From: Orychophragmus violaceus | Taxonomy: Eukaryota > Streptophyta > Magnoliopsida > Brassicales > Brassicaceae | NCBI GenBank assembly: GCA_030180135.1 | Contig: CM058233.1 | Coordinates: forward strand, 59,168,500 to 59,232,499 | Direction: 5' to 3' | DNA length: 64,000 nucleotides | Part shown: positions 22,264 to 33,500 of the stretch, in pieces | How positions within the stretch are numbered: position 1 is the stretch's first letter | How the letters are laid out: every line of letters begins with the position of its first letter | Notes under the pieces: model-generated | Seen by the model: the letters and a program-made list of their open reading frames with translations, nothing else | Databases searched by the model: none | What the model was told of the DNA's origin: nothing | Made by a program: the position numbers and the translations under genes

Positions 22264-23405
22264 TGTATAGGTCTAGTTTTAATCCCTATACTAACTACAA
22301 GTGCACAGTGATGTAGTTGTAGTACTTAGGGTATCGAATCCAAAGGGACTCCGGTCAACGATAGATTAAGAACATAAAAGATTAAACTAGGAGAAAGCAA
22401 ATACGATGAGAAACTAAAACGCAAGCAGAAAGTAAATCAGGCGAGTTTGTAAGCAAGGAAGCGAAGCGTTAAGTCTAGGGAATTCTCAGGAAATCAGGAA
22501 CACAAGCAATCAATCAATCGGGATCTAATTAAGAGCTATTCTAGAACTCAAACACAAATATAGAATTAACCAACTGTCGTTGCGAGAATTCTCTAAGTCT
22601 AAGTGCAGCAATCCAAATTCCTTTGCAATTACTAACAGATTAAACCAGCTTTAATTCCAAGTTCGATATGTTCACAATCTAATGAAGCCAAATTCCTTTG
22701 CGAGTAATTAAATTGCTCATCTAAGTTCTTTCTAGCTAATTAACCAACTGTCGTTGCATCAATCAACCTAACATCATAAATCTGGGTAGCTAATTCAGAT
22801 TAAGCAGTAAGAACAATCCTAGATGAAGAACTAACAGATATGAATCCCTACAGATTTATTAACCTATAATTTCATGAAATCCCTAATGAGAATCCCTTAA
22901 CAGGTAATCTACTCAGACATAATCATCGAGACAGAAAACATCTTGAATAGAAAACCAAATAGCATATATTAAATAAAGAAACAGGGGTTCGAAATCCTCT
23001 CTCTTTCAAGAGCAGGATCAGCCCCCAACTCTCTCTGAAAATAGAATAAAGCGTAAGTAAAGCGTAGCCTAAACAATGGCTTAAAAACCCTAATATAATG
23101 GTCTAAAGTCGGCTGGGGGTCTTTTTGCAAGGCTGGGAAATTTCTGGGCAAAAACTGTAATTTCTCCAAAATGCAGATTTTTGGGCGCAGAACTGCAACG
23201 ACAGTTGCAAGGCGAAAACGCAGCCAGTGAACTTTGTGAAGTCTCTAAATAGTGCAGAATTGCTCCAAATGTTCCCAAAACGTCCAATTAGGCTCCAGAT
23301 GTTCTTAAACCTGTAAAACACCTGAAAAGACTTCAAAACACATAGAAAAACTCGATAACAAAGACATATACCATGGTTAAAATCCCTAAAATCCATGGTA
23401 TATCA
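22264..23405 (-). repeat. 3' LTR of gag-family copy 2
   Basis: It matches 28738-29898 with many point differences. The right copy has an extra CAACGACCGTTGCAGAACTG-like insertion near 29670-29690, so the two LTRs are clearly older than those at 53321/58687. Confidence 0.88.
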
Positions 23406-24703
23406 ACTCCCCCACACTTAGCTCTTGCTTGCCCTCAAGCAAGTAAAGAACCAAAGAATGGTGAAGAGGTTTGAAAACTTTCAGAAACTCTTTTCGTCAT
23501 AGAAGCAACAACACTCAGATTCCCCTTAATAAGCCACTGAAAGAATCACCTGCAAGACATCGAGACCAACATATACTTCCCCCACACTTAGCAACTGTCC
23601 TAAGTAAACTCCACAATCACATTCACGCATTCAAATTCACCCTACTGACTTCTGCGAGTATTTAAGTGTGGTCTCACCTAAGGAGTATCGATCAAAGGGC
23701 ACATGGACTCTTACCTTGTCAGCTCTAGACCACCATACTATCTTTCTCTGGTCCCTTTCTTCTCTTTTCCCTTCCTTAACAACTGATTTTTCCCCACTGG
23801 GTATCATTTTTTTTTTATCAGTGTTCTTCCCGTTTTGGGGTGTACTTTGGACACATTCCATAGATGCACAGGATATGATAGTTGTAGTTACCACTCCCAG
23901 AGACCACTTCGGAGTTACTAACTCATCCTCAGTTTATTATTCCTTTTTTTTTACTTTATGGAAGGGGAGAAGGGAACCAAATATGACAAGTTTACAGGTT
24001 GTGTCAGAACTAACATAGGAATCCGACACAAGGTATACCAAGCCCTTAGGTGAGAAAATTAAGTCAGTATTAAGGTGAAGTCAGTAAAAGGATCCTCTGA
24101 TACCTGAAGTGATGTGGGTGTCCTCAGTAGGTTGATCTGTGATGGGGTTTTCTAATAGTCATAGATAGATCCTGCAACTTCATCCCAATGGTTACTTAAG
24201 TTCCTGCAAGTGCCGTTAATCTTCTCCAAAAATCATTGTTTCTTACTTAAACTGTTTTGACTCGATAAAACAAATTTTGAAAAACGGACTGACTCTAAGA
24301 AAATAGAAAGATAAATTCAGTAGCACCTCCCCCACACTTAAGACACACTGTCCCCAGTAGTATCAAGCTAAGGGTTGGTAAAAAGAATACAATAGATAAA
24401 AGATGAGATTATGTCTGTCGGGTTTTTACCTCTGTCGCACATGTATCGATCGCTGCATAAATGCATCGACCGTTGCTAGGCGATATTTCGTCGTGTGTCG
24501 ATCGTTTCTCAGGACCGCAACGATCGCTGCAATGCAATTTCTTTCGTGTTGTGACGATCGGCACAAGGTGTGTCGATCGGCGCACTGCGAATCTGTCAAA
24601 ACCTGCAGACAAAATTCAGCAAAAACCAAAAACCAAAAACAAAAACGTAAAATGCTAATGAAAACACCAAAAATAATTTATGCAAACCTACCAGTGGGTT
24701 GCC

Positions 24704-25326
24704 TGTTGGAATTCCTAGCAGTTCCTAATCCGATTAGGCAACCCTAAGTCTGAATTCCGAGCCTAGGATCTCAGTGTTTAAGTAATTGAATCATGGATCT
24801 CGCGTTTACCTTGTTCTGGCAGCGGAAGATGAATCAGGTAAGACAAGATCAGGAGCGATTCAGATGCCTCGCCTCTACCGTAGTCCACACGCACACAACC
24901 TGGAAAGTCGGGATGCTAGTGCCGGATCTGGGAATCGAAGAGAGAGTTTTTTCTGTTTTCTCTGATCAAGAAAAATGACGGTTTTTTGTTCATAAACCGA
25001 AACATCAGTCTCGGAATCGACCCTGTGTCGATCGATACACCAACTGTGTCGATCGACACATCTCTCTTTAATCGATATTGATATGTATCCAATACACATC
25101 ATCTTGATCATCACCATGATGATCAATCCCATAACAAAGCTTACAGGTTGCTTAGGTGTGTGACCCTATAGGATCATATGATACTGATAGTAAGTCTACA
25201 ACTTACAGACTGCAAGAGGCTTCTAGCGAAACATTGCAACTGCCCAGTATCATACAACATGTCTGATCTCGACATACAACTATCGTTAGAGTAAGTACAA
25301 CGTGATTTCAGGACAAAATCCCAACA
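24704..25326 (-). repeat. Copia LTR (3' LTR) with CGATCG motifs
   Basis: Plus-strand sequence runs from TGTTGGAATTCC to AAAATCCCAACA. It contains TGTCGATCGATACA and TGTCGATCGACACA near 25025-25060, the same motif class found in the gag-only gypsy elements. Confidence 0.85.
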
Positions 25327-26269
25327 ATCTCCCACTTGTACTGGAATCATCTATTCCTATAATCCTTTCGTCTCTATATCTCGATATTGCATAAGGCAAG
25401 AGACTGTGTAATCCTTATTATAGCCAATATCATGTTCATCAAAATCCTGATATATACTGATAAAAACAAACGACTGACAATCACCTCGTTTGAGCACGGC
25501 CATGCATTTTCTCAGTATCAAATCTTCGATGGGCCTTGAGATATTTATCTCCTGTTATATAGGAGGGACAAATCCCATCTGGTTTCATCCCTGTTTCTAC
25601 ACACACTTCATGATACGCTTAAGCAATGCCGTTATAGCCGCTAGTTACGGAACGTCGTTTGACAAGGTCAAAGCGCACCAATTCATATGCTAGAAAGCAT
25701 GATGAACTCAGGTCTAAGGACTATACTCTATAGTCGTAATGAGAAACTCTCATGACACATATATAACTATCCTGTAGAGTTCTCATTAGCAGGTCATGTC
25801 CGATCATATGTTCACCAACATATATCTATGTGACTGACTGTGATACTCATATCATTGACTCCATGAAACTTAGTCAACAGTCACCTCACAATCTAGTCTC
25901 TCGCGGTTGTCAGTGTCCCACTTTGACAATCTCGACTAGGGACCATCATAATTTATGTCATCTTTTACTTATAGGGTTTCATGATCAAGTCCTCAACTTG
26001 ATCACCTATAAAATGAACATAAAATACTTTGGGACCATTACTTAATTATCCAATAATTAAATAATACCGAAGTCAGTTTTAACTTACACAAATATTGCCA
26101 TAGCATGTTTATATAAAGATTATAACATAACTAATATGACTCCCACTGGAATCAAGATTATCTGTTCAGATATCTTATACCTACAGCAACAGAATAAATC
26201 TCGTGCTTAGGTTATGGGAGAGACTGCAGTGTTTTTGCTTGAAACAATTCCAACAAACCACACCGCCAT

Positions 26270-28690
26270 TCAGATAAAAGCACTATTCTACGGTCTACTG
26301 CTTGGATCCCTTCCAACAGATAGCACCGCTATTCAGACAAAGAGACATGCCAGGTAGGAACCAGGAATCGTCTTTGTCCGTCTAACTACTTTCAACTGGT
26401 TCGTCACTTCCTCAGTTCACCACAAACCTATCCTTAGTGTTTATCAAACATTTGGGATATTTCTGGCAACTGTTCCGCGACTTTTACCGGAACATATTGG
26501 TATCTTCTCGTCATGCTTTATGCGTAAGCTGCATCTAGACGAGCGCAAAACACGACATTCATGATGGATTCTATTGCAAAAGCATAAGGAATCACACTCA
26601 TACATACTAGCTCAGTCAATGTTCAAAACACTTCATCTTGCTAAGATTGTTACCAGCTCAGCCAGTGTCTAAGACACTTCATCTTGCTAAGATTATTGCC
26701 ATAAGACCTCTGGTTTGAAGCCATTCTTGGAATACTGCATATTGGGACTGTCCAACACCTTATCTACATAAGGATTCTGACACGATCCAATTAGACTACC
26801 TAATCTATATCAATAGATTCTTATTCCGAGAACTCATGAGGCTACTCCCATGTCCTTTTATTTATATTTGACTTCCGACCCAAGTCTCACAAGACTTAAC
26901 CGACGGAACGTCGTTCATGAGATTAAGTACATTATGTACATACGGTGTGAGAATTGCAATTACGCTCCCACTAGTCTTCTTGTAAACGCATGGTTTCATT
27001 TCTTTTCTGATCAAGTCAAAACTTTTGACCACATTATCAGAATGTTGATTCCAACTCCAAGATGTTTGCTTCAATCCAGAAATGGATCGGTGAAGCTAAC
27101 ATGCATGCCCAGCCAATTTTCGGAGTTGGGGCTCACCATCGCTTCTTTAATTTCGCATGCTCGTCACTTTTCAATGATCAACAGATCACGATAATCGGCT
27201 ACGAGAAATCACTCTCGAGTTAGTGACGGATCCTTTCGGATCTGCGAATTTCAGGCTCCACAGGTGTAGATCCTACAGCCCTTTGTAGATCTCACCGCTG
27301 TTCTCCCTCAACATGTTGAGCAGTCTCCTGTGTTTATCGAATTTCTTCGATGTGTACTTTTACTCCCACTGTTCCATTTGGAAAGTATAATCTTTCTCAA
27401 AAGACACAGTTCCGGAAAACAAAAAAATTTGTTCTCGGATTGGTTATAAAAGTAGTAAGCCTCGGTTTCCCTAGGACAACCAGCGAGGTAGAACTTATCA
27501 GATTTGGGTTCAAGCTTGTTAGCTTTCATCCCCAAATGATCAGAAACAACTTACTTGAAAAACTTCCAGTCCACATCCAATGTGGTGTCTTTCAATTGAT
27601 TCTGATTGAAACCCTTTTCTGCCCAAACACAGACATTTCTAGAGCGTGTTTCCAAAAAGATAATGGAAGATTCGTGTGACTCATCATTAATCGGAGCATA
27701 TCCAACATGGTCCGATTACATCTCTTAAAACCACCATTGAGGTTTTCATGAGAATTGAGTCGTGAAACAACTTCACATTCACTCAGATGATCACGAAAAT
27801 TCTTGACTTAAGTATTCTCCTCCGCGATCTAATCGGGGATCTCAATACTTCTGTCAAATCAAATCTATACTTCATTCACATCCATACTTACTGAAGTCAT
27901 CAATAAAGGTAATGAAGTACAGAAGATTTCCTCTGGCATTAACGCTCATCGGGCCGCATACATCAGTATGTGTAAGGCCCAATAATCTTCTGGCCCATTT
28001 TGTCTTAGCTCTGCTAAAAGGCCTTAGTCATTTGGCCCAGTGAGCAGAATTCATATCTTATATGATTTAAAATCAAATGAGCCCAAAAGCCCATAGCTAT
28101 GGAACTTTTGAATCCGCTCCACTCTGTGTGGTTGAAACGACTATGCCAAGGAAAGACTGGTTCGAGTCATCAGACTCAAACCTTTTAGTATTTATGTTAT
28201 ATTCAAACTCATGTTGGTTTAAGATATAAAACCCATTCTAAACGGGGTGCTACCATATTATATTTCATTAAGATCTAAAGAACAAAGCTTGCCTTTTATC
28301 AAAATGAAAAACATTCAAATTCTTACAAGAAAATGAAAGACATCTCTGCACAAGGCATATACATGATAGCAATTACTTAATTTCTAAAACCAAGTATGAA
28401 AGGCTCCTACAAGTGGAGAGTCTCTACGGTTCATGCAGCAACCATTGCTTCATACCAGACACGCAATTCCACTTGTCCTTTCTTCAACGTTCTACTGTCG
28501 CTTAGGTCCTGCATATTTCAAAATATCAGTACCACAACTAGTATCCAATACTCACGTAGAACTTGAAATAATAACACAATACCTGAAGAAGAAGTACCAT
28601 ACATCTTCTCCATCTCTTGTGAATCTTCCAAGAATTTAATGCAATTTCTCTTCCAATGCCCAAACTCTCTACAGTAGCAGCATTTATCAA
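26270..28690 (-). pseudogene. Copia GAG-POL remnant
   Basis: On the minus strand, in order: zinc knuckle CCYCREFGHWKRNC at about 28690-28635; a GAG-pre-integrase-like stretch ending LGKMTKAF near 28020; integrase HTDVCGPMSVNARGNLLYF and ITFIDDFSKYG at about 27990-27885; GGEYLSQEFRDHLSECEVVS near 27800; MLDMLRLMMSHTNLPLSFW near 27690; a late reverse-transcriptase segment with FDLIRKEMKPCVYKK at 27074-26862; and an RNase H-like FCLNSGAICWKGSKQ near 26320. The YVDD motif of reverse transcriptase reads YVHN. Stops and frameshifts are many. Confidence 0.85.
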
Positions 28691-28737
28691 CATCTATCTA
28701 AGACTCAAAAGAGTCTCCGGCAACGGCGCCAAAAACT

Positions 28738-29898
28738 TGATAGGTCTAGTTTTAATCCCTATACTAACTGCAAGTGCACAGTGATGTAGTTGTAGTACTT
28801 AGGGTATCGAATCCACAGGGAATCCGGTCAACGATAGATTAAGAACATAAAAGATTAAACTAGGAGAAAGAAAATATGATGAGAAACTAAAAAGCAAGCA
28901 GAAAGTAAATCAGGCGAGTTTGTAAGCAAGGAAGCGAAACGTTAAGTCTAGGGAATTCTCAGGAAATCAGGAACACAAGCAATCAATCAATCGGGATCTA
29001 ATTAAGAGCTATTCTAGAACTCAAACACAAATATAGAATTAACCAACTGTCGTTGCGAGAATTCTCTAAGTCTAAGTGCAACAATCCAAATTTATTTGCA
29101 ATTACTAACAGATTAAACCAGCTTTAATTCCAAGTTTGATATGTTCACAATCTAATCAAACCAAATTCCTTTGCGAGTAATTAAATTGCTCATCTAAGTT
29201 CTTTCTAGCTAATTAACCAACTGTCGTTGCATCAATCAACCTAACATCATAAATCTGGGTAGCTAATTCAGATTAAGCAGTAAGAACAATCCTAGATGAA
29301 GAACTAATAGATATGAATCCCTACAGATTTATTAACCTATAATTTCATGAAATCCCTAATGAGAATCCCTTAACAGGTAATCTACTCAGACATAATCATC
29401 GAGACAAAAAACATCTTGAATAGAAAACCAAATAGCATATATTAAATAAAGAAATAGGGGGTTCGAAATCCTCTCTCTTTCAAGAGCAGGATCAGCCCCT
29501 AACTCTCTCTGAAAATAGAATAAAGCGTAAGTAAAGCGTAGCCTAAACAATGGCTTAAAAACCCTAATATAATGGTCTAAAGTCGGTTGGGGGTCTTTTT
29601 GCAAGTCTGGGAAGTTTCTGGGCAAAAACTGTAATTTCTCCAAAATGCAGATTTTTGGGCGCAGAATTGCAACGACCGTTGCAGAACTGCAACGATAGTT
29701 GCAAGGCGAAAACGCAGCCAGTAAACTCTGTGAAGTCTCTAAATAGTGCAGAATTGCTCCAAATGCTCCCGGACGTCCAATTAGGCTCCAGATGTTCTTA
29801 AACCTGTAAAATACCTGAAAAGACTCCAAAACACATAGAAAGACTCGATAACAAAGACATATACCATGGTTAAAATCCCTAAAATCCATGGTATATCA
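28738..29898 (-). repeat. 5' LTR of gag-family copy 2
   Basis: Starts TGATAGGTCTAG after the GGCAACGGCGCCAAAAACT primer-site region and ends GGTATATCA. Confidence 0.88.
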
Positions 29899-31133
29899 GT
29901 AGAGTATATCTCGCTAACCTTCGAACTTAACTCGAAACCCAGTTGGGCGCTTTTGAGCACGCTGGTCTTCGTCATCACAAATCGATAAGGTGAGTATATC
30001 TCGCCGACCTTCGAAGTAAAAACTTGATTCAAAATATGGCGGAACGCTTCTACGCACGTTAGATTTAATCGCTATCCCATTAACCTCAAGACTCGGAATA
30101 CGCATCTGAGTGCAATGCTCCTAAAGCACCAATGGTCAAACGTTAAATCACACTTTCCTCCGGGAATTATACGAAGCTGTCCGGAAAAGCCTTCAAGCTA
30201 TACGAAGCCAACTCGTATAGTCTATACGGAGCCGATGAAAGAGATTTTAACCCGATAAAATCTGCTCGACTTTTCTGCATTGATCAACTTAACGTCAACA
30301 CGACAATTCAGCTTCTCCGACGTACAAATCGTCCTAGAAGGCTCGACAAACTAACATAAAACCAAATCTTACTCAAAAATCCGAGCAGGCCTACTCGGAA
30401 AATCCGAGCATATTTACTCAAAAAATCCGAGCAGATTTGCTCAGAAAATCTGAGCATGTTGGCACAAGAAATCCCAGCAGAATTACTCGGAAAATTCTGA
30501 AGCCCAACGCGATTTCTCTCCCAGACTCATCACATTCATAAACACGACCGATTCACAATTCAACACACCTTCTCCACTGCTTTTCTTGTTCGAATACGGA
30601 AGCGTCGACGAAAGACCAACAATGGATTTCCAAACATCCAACGACAAGACTTAGAACTACGGATGGCTTGATCCCTTTTTAAGGGTACGTAGGCATCCTT
30701 TCATAAGGTTCAGCTGTAAACAAAAATTCTTCGCTTGAAGTAAAAAAGCAACAAGGTCATACACCGGAACGACCAATGGTTCCGAAGAAAATTTCAATAA
30801 CATACGGGATTGCTCGGAGGACTTTGCACAAAAAATCAACTACGGCCGAAAGATCCAAACGGGTCACCATGTACACGCCAACGGATGTGAGTCGACTTAC
30901 TCGAAAGGCCGGAACAAATCCAACTCGAAAATGCCGTTCCAAAAAATCCGTCTAACTTGACGTACAAGACGAAGACCAAAATGCGACAAACGGTTCAGAC
31001 AACCCTTCATCGCAAACGGAAGAGCGACAAAACAGAAAGGGCCGAACTAAGTCTTTCGTACAATTGCTTTCGCCTCGAATACAAAATAACCTCGCCATCA
31101 TCGCACTCGAGTCTGACGAGCTGGGGGGCTAAC
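29899..31133. other. Right internal part of the Tat-like element
   Basis: It starts with the continuation of the 84-90-bp array, then CCGAGCA repeats (30380-30490). From 30620 to 30720 it repeats a roughly 100-bp module also found at 19850-19950, with TTTCCAAACATC, GGCTTGATC and GGGTACGTAGGCA in the same order. No coding domain is visible. Confidence 0.5.
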
Positions 31134-32431
31134 TGTTGGGGTCAAAAACCCCTCGACGAATACAATAGCCGAGAACAAGATCGGACGACCGGACACGGAC
31201 AAACGTCCATCTCGGATAAACAGAATTTCGTATAAATCACGAGTAATACGAAGTATCGATAACTTCATATGAATAACCTTTCATACAAAAAGACCCAACG
31301 GACAACATTTCATAGGAAACAGACGACATTTCATACGAAACGGACGACATTCCATACGAAATAGATCAATCGGAGAAACACATCATTCGACAGGAACTAC
31401 AGATAGACGAAACATTCGAACGGAAAACTTCTGAGCTGAAACCAGCTCGGATCCAAGCTAAACCAGCTCGGAATTTTCGAGCTGAATCAGCTCGGAACCG
31501 AGCTAAACCAACCCGGAACCGAGCTAAACCAGCTTGGAATATCCGAGCTGAACCAGCTCGAAATTTCTGAGCTGAACCAGCTAATAAGCTAAACCAGCTC
31601 GGAATTTCTGAGCTGAACAAACTAGCTCGGATCTGAACTCTTCCATTCTCATTTTCCGATCATGATTCACTCATTCAGAAGTTTTGAGCTGAATGCATCT
31701 TTTGGAAACTTCCGAGCTGGATTTTGCTTCTCCAAACTTTCCGAACGGATAGCGTATGATCAAACATTTTCCGATATCTCATTCTACGAAAGCACGACTA
31801 GCCGCAATCCATCTTCAGAAACATCAGTTTATACTTTCTTGGCCGATAAACCAAGTTGTTGGATAAAGTTAGAGGAAATACAAATATAGGCCCAAACATA
31901 CAACATTCATATGTCCGAAACTTTGGGCCGAATGAAGAAGTTTGTACATAAACGGACTCGGACCGTCCGTTCTTGGCTCATTCGGCAAATAGGTCAAACC
32001 GCGGAAAGATAATTGCCGAAGAAAGAAGATAAACTCGAAGAAGTAAAGATGAAGAGATCTCCGAGCTAAAGAGGAAAATCTGAGATGAAAATGTAAATAT
32101 TAACGGAAAAAGGAAGGAGATAACAACAAAAAGATTTCCAAAAATCTCGCAGAAAATATCCTCGAAGCTAACTTGCTGCAGCTATATAAGGAGATGGTAG
32201 TCATACGCTTTGGATATAGGAAAAAACCCTAGCATCTCGACTCAAGAACTTAGCAATTTTCTTAGCCGGTTCCGTTCTTTGTATTCTTTTTCCGATCTTT
32301 GTACTCTCTTGTCGATCTCTTATCAATAAAATATCCTCCAGGTTTACTGTTTCGGTGTGTTTATCTTTGAAGTTTCTGTTCCCTAAAAGTTTGCTCTACA
32401 AGTTTTGACAGTGCGAGTTCCGACTCTCACA
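31134..32431 (+). repeat. 3' LTR of the Tat-like element
   Basis: Follows the polypurine tract GCTGGGGGGCTAAC. TATATAAG box at 32183-32190. Many point differences from the 5' LTR and a 47-bp longer total length indicate an old insertion. Confidence 0.88.
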
Positions 32432-32436
32432 TTTAG

Positions 32437-33500
32437 CAGTCTGCTTATAAAGTCTGAGAAAAAGGTATTTTTACAATTGACGAAAATGTTGATTTTTTAT
32501 ATCAGACTTCTTCAAGAAGTCTAAAGAGTGCCATACTTCTCGTGCAAGTTGACGGAAAAGTATGGGGTAGTTTTGCAATTGACCAACTTTGACTTTTTCG
32601 CCTAGAATTCCTTCGCAGTCTGATAAAAATTCCATATTGCAAGGGAAGTCTGATGAAAATACGGTGTATTTTTTGGCTTTGACCAATATTTAAGATTTCA
32701 CACTTCTATAACACTCTAACGAATTTCATATATTTCAGACTGTCCTAGAAGTATGTTCTTTTCCCTTATTTTCATAATGATATAGAAGTCTGAATTTTTT
32801 TCCTTATTCCGGTCAATATTTGAAAATTTGGTCAATTACTAAAACCACACTGTTTTAGAATTAGACTTATGTTACATTCTGAAAAGTCAGTCAAATTCAC
32901 TCAATTTTTAGTCAAACTACATATTAAGTATGAATAAAAGTCAACTTTCGGTCAATTACAAAACTACCCTCTACTTAGATTAGATTTCTTGGTGAAATCT
33001 AGTAAAAAATTTTGATTAAAAAGGAATTTTCCAGATTTCAGTGGTGGTTTGATTAACATAAAATCCAATTGTAAAAATACCCTCTCGTTGACCATCAACC
33101 TTCACATGAAGTTTAGGAAAGAAATCAGACTTCAACGAAAGTCGGATTTTATAATTCAGATCTGAAAATTAAAGATATGCGGAAATTCTCACCTCTGACC
33201 ATGTTAAGTTTTTTTAGCCTCGTTGAGCGCCCAAAGCGTCTAATATCACCGAAACCCCGTAAGCCCAATCATGTTTTTTCGATTTTAATGCTATAATAAA
33301 CGATTTCGCTACATTTGAATCGAAAAATCGGGGGGAACATGGAGAAATGGAGAGGAGAACGATCAAACGTTGTCCGAGTTCAATTCTTGAGCTTTAATGG
33401 CAAAAAACGAGCTCGTACGTACATTTACTCGTCGGTGATGGTGGTTGTCGTAGACGTTAAACATTCATAGAAATGACATTTTCGCTAATACCCAAAAAAA
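32437..33500. other. MULE right flank with AGTCTG repeats
   Basis: This continues the sequence broken at 15001. CAGACT/AGTCTG motifs and CAATTGACC segments recur many times up to about 33150. The sequence at 33480-33496 ends CGCTAATACCC and may be the element's terminus. No gene is seen. Confidence 0.5.

Larger units (their letters stand above)
24704..28697 (-). mobile_element. Truncated Ty1/copia element nested in gag-family copy 2
   Basis: A single LTR (24704-25326) interrupts the host sequence GTGGGTTGCC that is intact in copies 1 and 3. The minus-strand LTR starts TGTTGGGATTTTG right after the Copia-type polypurine tract CAAGTGGGAGAT (25327-25338). Upstream are relics of RNase H, reverse transcriptase, integrase and a GAG zinc knuckle. 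Sequence changes from Copia zinc knuckle to host leader at about 28697, so the Copia 5' LTR, its GAG start and the host GAG are all missing. Confidence 0.85.
22264..29898 (-). mobile_element. Gag-family LTR element copy 2, gag lost, Copia inside
   Basis: The LTRs (22264-23405 and 28738-29898) belong to the same broad family as copies 1 and 3: same TGATAGG-type start (here TGTATAGG on the left), ATATCA end, same polypurine tract and same primer binding site (near 28714-28731). The 3' non-coding region (23406-24703) is conserved, but no GAG sequence remains. The body holds a truncated Copia element instead. Flanking pentamers (AGGTT and GTAGA) do not match, so the target duplication is lost or the ends come from recombination. 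Confidence 0.85.
15002..32431 (+). mobile_element. Degenerate Tat-like Ty3/gypsy element, mostly tandem repeats
   Basis: The LTRs are 15002-16252 and 31134-32431, starting TGTTGGGGTCAAAAACCCC and ending CCGACTCTCACA. Flanking pentamers are TCTAG and TTTAG, a target duplication with one mismatch. The likely primer binding site TTTGGTGCCGTCTGTGGGGA follows the 5' LTR, and a GCTGGGGGGCTAAC polypurine tract precedes the 3' LTR. Internal coding sequence is reduced to a GAG N-terminal remnant (16356-16800) and an integrase C-terminus (19601-19850). The long stretch after integrase is non-coding tandem repeats, as in Tat/Ogre elements. The gypsy core between GAG and the integrase tail is missing, so this is a non-autonomous (LARD-like) derivative. 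Confidence 0.85.
3960..33500. mobile_element. Mutator-like element, Ulp1-carrying (Kaonashi-like), filled by nested insertions
   Basis: The element is recognised from two convergent decayed genes: a plus-strand Ulp1-type protease (4230-5230) and a minus-strand MULE transposase (about 5560-14560). This arrangement is described for Kaonashi (KI) MULEs, which lack long terminal inverted repeats, so the ends here are approximate. The right part is displaced by LTR insertions at 7601-14325 and 15002-32431, and MULE-like sequence resumes at 32437. CAGACT/AGTCTG repeats at both ends support one element. A possible right end is the sequence ending CGCTAATACCC near 33495. I found no matching target duplication. 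Confidence 0.55.

Noticed and set aside
24704..26255. TGTTGGAATT...AATTCCAACA taken as a 1.55-kb LTR
   Set aside because: The true inner LTR boundary is at 25326, where AAAATCCCAACA meets the Copia polypurine tract; AATTCCAACA at 26246 is a chance match within decayed coding sequence.
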